Assembly (NCBI RefSeq): GCF_004379255.2
Contig: NC_056035.1
Coordinates: forward strand, 32,627,208 to 32,691,207
Reading direction: 5' to 3'
DNA length: 64,000 nucleotides
From: Salvia splendens
Lineage: Eukaryota; Streptophyta; Magnoliopsida; Lamiales; Lamiaceae
Numbering within the stretch: position 1 is the stretch's first letter; every line of letters begins with the position of its first letter. Shown in pieces: positions 61,164 through 64,000 of the stretch. The translations under genes and the position numbers were made by a program. A model generated the notes under the pieces. The model worked only from the letters and a program-made list of their open reading frames with translations. It ran no database searches and was not told where the DNA came from.

Positions 61164-62431
61164 TACTACCTTATTTCTAAATAGTAACGCTAATAATAAA
61201 GTGCTTTTGCTTTATCGAGTGCCCTATTGTTTAGGACTTATTCGAAGTATGTTTTTTGTTTTATCATTTTCGTATATGGTTTGTATTCACGGCAGAGGTG
61301 CCCGCTCGCACCTTTTGCTAGCACCTCAGATGATTGGGAGATTTCGTCGTACCTTTCGCCGCTCAATGAGGTTTTGTAGAAGTAAAGACTCTCGTTTATT
61401 TTTGCTTCCATCCAGCCTTTTTACCCAAAATAATTGGGTGGGATTGGACTCAAATTTGACATTTTCGTTTCCCGCTGCTAAGTTTTTCAGAAGTGTTGAT
61501 CAGGGAATGTTGAAGATATGGTGAGGGCTATTTGGTAAAATGACATGTTGAAAGAGGCAATAGTTTTTAAACTAGTCACCATTTCATGTTCACTGAACAT
61601 GCATACTAAATTCTGTTCAGGTGGAGCCCACCACCTAATTCAGCCACATATTTATCTCACGGCCATTAAAAAAACCATGAGAGTGAACAGGCCCTAATAA
61701 TAAAGCACAAGACCAATGCACATATACACAAATAATCATTAATTAGGAGTACTTATGAAGAGTATAAAATATTTGCGGATAGTGATACCTTAATTTCTAA
61801 TGCAAAATCGAATACATGTCTTTTTTAAACATCATTTTTTTTTATATTTTGTATTAAAAGATTATAATTTGCAACCACTATTTTAAAATCGGATCAGTAA
61901 GCATATCAGTGAAGCTACTGATTCACGATTCAGTTTAAAAAATTTGATATTTCATTTTAAGGATATTACATCTGATTAATTTACATTAAATATTGTACAA
62001 AATCAATTACATTCCATAAGAGTATTACAAAAAATCAATTACATTCTATAAGTGTATGAACTCCAGATTAACTCAAGTTTTTGGAGGTCAAATGATAAAA
62101 TTAAATTTGAAATTTTGTTACAATAGACATCATAATCGACTGACCTGGCTCACAAACTGTATTATTCGTGAAATACCCTTCTTGGTACATAAATTATGCC
62201 GGGCCCAACCATGGCGTTTTGCTAATGAGGGTGAAAGAATTTAATTAGATTTGGTTTTTCTCTAATTTCATTTTGTGCTAAACCTTTCTCATTTGTTTCT
62301 CATCCGCCATCTATTGTCAGTGACGTTTACTGCCTTGCCTCTACTTTTCAATGTCCATTTATTTAAAGGTGGATGAATTTGGGACTTGATCCTATAATTA
62401 ATTTCACCGCTCTTATTCTTCTTGAAGGCTT
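61164..62431. other. Intergenic DNA, no recognised gene
   Basis: Mixed AT-rich sequence. Short open frames here show no family resemblance. No terminal repeats could be set. Confidence 0.5.
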
Positions 62432-62703
62432 GAATTTTGGTTGGTATGTTGTAAGAAATTTAGGTGTCAAAGCGACTCCAAATTTGATTTTGTGAGGTTT
62501 ATGTATAGTTTGACATATTGACGAATTTTGGTTGGTATGTTGTAAGAAATTTAGGTGTCAAAGCGACTCCAAATTTGATTTGTGAGGTTTATGTATAGTT
62601 TGACATATTGACGAATTTTGGTTGGTATGTTGTAAGAAATTTAGGTGTCAAAGCGACTACAAATTTGATTTTGTGAGGTTTATGTATAGTTTGACATATT
62701 GAC
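62432..62703. repeat. 90/91-bp tandem repeat, three copies
   Basis: GAATTTTGGTTGGTATGTTG recurs at 62432, 62523 and 62613. Units are nearly identical; one lacks a T, which gives 90 instead of 91 bp. Non-coding. Confidence 0.93.
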
Positions 62704-62751
62704 GACTTTACAATATACACGTGGAGGTAGCAAAGCAATTATTTATTATCA

Positions 62752-62880
62752 CTACAAAAAATGCGGTCATTTGCTAGTACCTTAGTGCTAGCAAAAAGCT
62801 TGCAATCGTGCTAGCAACAGCTCATTTTGCTAGCACACTGCAAGCACCATGTGTGCTAGCTATGACGCTCGTCGCAAACT
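62752..62880 (+). mobile_element. CACTA-type terminus
   Basis: CACTACAAAAAATGCGG at 62752 is followed by six TGCTAGCA-type subterminal repeats in both directions (about 62771-62865), the pattern of En/Spm element ends. No opposite end or transposase is found nearby. Confidence 0.65.
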
Positions 62881-62988
62881 TGTGAGGACATCTCTACATG
62901 TAATGAATTTGCATTCAATCGCCATGTAAAAGTTTATTTCATCGGACTTTCATCCACAACTACTCGTACATTATAACTCCCAGTTCGG

Positions 62989-63060
<72 letters not shown>

Positions 63061-63061
63061 T
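62989..63061. repeat. ATT trinucleotide microsatellite
   Basis: About 24 uninterrupted ATT units. Confidence 0.97.
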
Positions 63062-63244
63062 TGTTTCTTACTTTGTCTACCAAGCTCTTTACAAACTTCA
63101 TTCTCTTATGATTCACAATAAAGGATATTGTATAAACTTATATTTATAATATTCTATTTCTTTTTAACAACTAATATATGAAAATTTTCTTACACCGGTT
63201 TCCTATAACTATATATTGTATAAAATAAACGTAGCATGTAAAAA

Positions 63245-63742
63245 TTTTCTAACGTCGTGCTCTGCCGCCATGGCATCCATCCTAGCCTTGATCTTCCTGA
63301 GTGTCTAGTTGATGACCCATCATATCTCCGAGACGTCAGGGAGATTGATGTCGTCGATGGAGGCCTGGCCGGTGATGCAGCAGAACATGAACTCCTTGAG
63401 CTCGCGGCGGCTGTTCTCATTTTGGAAGCGGTGGAGCTGTTCCATCGCCTCTTCTTGATCCACTGCCGCGTGAAGCTCTCATGGTTTACCATTTTCCCGC
63501 TCTCGTCCATGTTAAAGAGTTTGGGGAAGAGGGTGAGGATGAACTGCACCCCAAACGGCGACGGCCACACCTTTGGCGCGGTGTCGTAAGGGCTATATAT
63601 GATGGCGCAGGCTTCAACACTGCAGAGGGTGCTCAGCTCGCTCACCTTTTTAATCAAACCCTTCTTTCGCTTCTTGTAAGAAGCCTGAGAGTCTCTTAGA
63701 ATTATTGGTAATGTAGGCAAGGGTTACCTTCTTTCTCATCAT
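63245..63742 (-). pseudogene. Frameshifted copy of the M-gamma MADS gene
   Basis: The minus strand reads MMRKKVTLAYITNNSK near 63742. A small insertion then shifts frame (about 63685). A second frame carries SYKKRKKGLIKKVSELSTLC, IIYSPYDTAPKVWPSP and MVNHESFTRQWIKK. An extra CT at about 63452 shifts frame again before the QLHRFQNENSRRELKEFMFC region. The similarity stops near 63245, in the codons for AMAAEH, so the proline-rich C-terminal third is missing. It is clearly a duplicate of the gene at 59920-60681 and cannot give a full protein. Confidence 0.88.
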
Positions 63743-64000
63743 TGTTTTCAGGTTAACAATGTTTTCTTGGTGAATTTAGGGTTACGTTAGTTTGTGTATA
63801 TACAACTGCAGAAGAAATGGGATTGAATTGAATTTGAATTTTCTTAGGCTCCATTTGGTATCATGGAATGAACTTGCGAAGTTGGAATGGGGCTTTAAAT
63901 TCTTGAATCCAATATTTAATACCATAAGAAAATCGAAATTGTAATTGAAATTTCAGTTCTATATCCTCTCAATTCCACAATTTGAATTCCGTATCAAGAG
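63743..64000. other. Upstream flank of the MADS pseudogene
   Basis: The first ~70 bp still resemble the promoter of the intact copy (GGTTAACAATG, TTTGGTGAATTTAGGG, GTGTATAT). The rest is AT-rich without a recognised feature. Confidence 0.5.

Noticed and set aside
62934..63116. Short frame with a long isoleucine run
   Set aside because: It is a translation of the ATT microsatellite.

Overview
This is plant nuclear DNA from a eudicot. It has small exons with GT..AG introns, plant-specific gene families, AT-rich intergenic DNA and many plant-type transposons (Harbinger, Stowaway, Mutator-like, hAT, CACTA, copia, Ty3/gypsy, TRIM, SINE). An asterid such as a member of Lamiales would fit, but the sequence alone does not prove it. 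No bacterial, viral or CRISPR system is present.

Four genes form the left block: a SOC1-like MIKC MADS-box gene (5788-10562, +), a spastin-like MIT/AAA ATPase (13207-17310, +), an Aurora kinase closest to AUR3 (22060-23999, +) and a GRF9-type growth-regulating factor with two WRC domains (24452-26374, -). From memory this is the Arabidopsis chromosome 2 neighbourhood (SOC1, At2g45500, AUR3, GRF9), so the block looks like conserved microsynteny. All four reading frames can be assembled from exons with matching splice phases.

From 27.1 to 33.3 kb is a transposon pile-up. It holds a 5'-truncated copia element, abutted by a Mutator-like element with long palindrome-rich inverted repeats. That element carries a plant mobile domain gene and a gutted transposase, and the mobile domain gene is split by a solo LTR.

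The second gene block is a decayed ARK-type (armadillo-repeat) kinesin (34174-41002, +) facing an intact 11-exon BIG3-like ARF-GEF (41956-50667, -). This pair is adjacent in Arabidopsis (ARK2/BIG3). The kinesin is broken by a hAT insertion with a perfect 8-bp target duplication inside an exon, plus frameshifts and stops. The BIG3-like gene is clean, although a 413-bp TRIM sits in one intron.

From 51.3 to 64 kb the window is mostly repeats: an almost intact Harbinger element, a SINE, a 79-bp tandem array, an internally deleted gypsy-type element and a 1.3-kb inverted-repeat element. It also has one intact type I (M-gamma, AGL80-like) MADS gene (59920-60681, -) and a frameshifted copy of it (63245-63742, -).

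Nested insertions give relative dates. Examples are Harbinger inside a MULE-type MITE, a Harbinger derivative inside a CACTA end, a solo LTR inside the mobile domain gene, and a Stowaway inside a MULE-type MITE.
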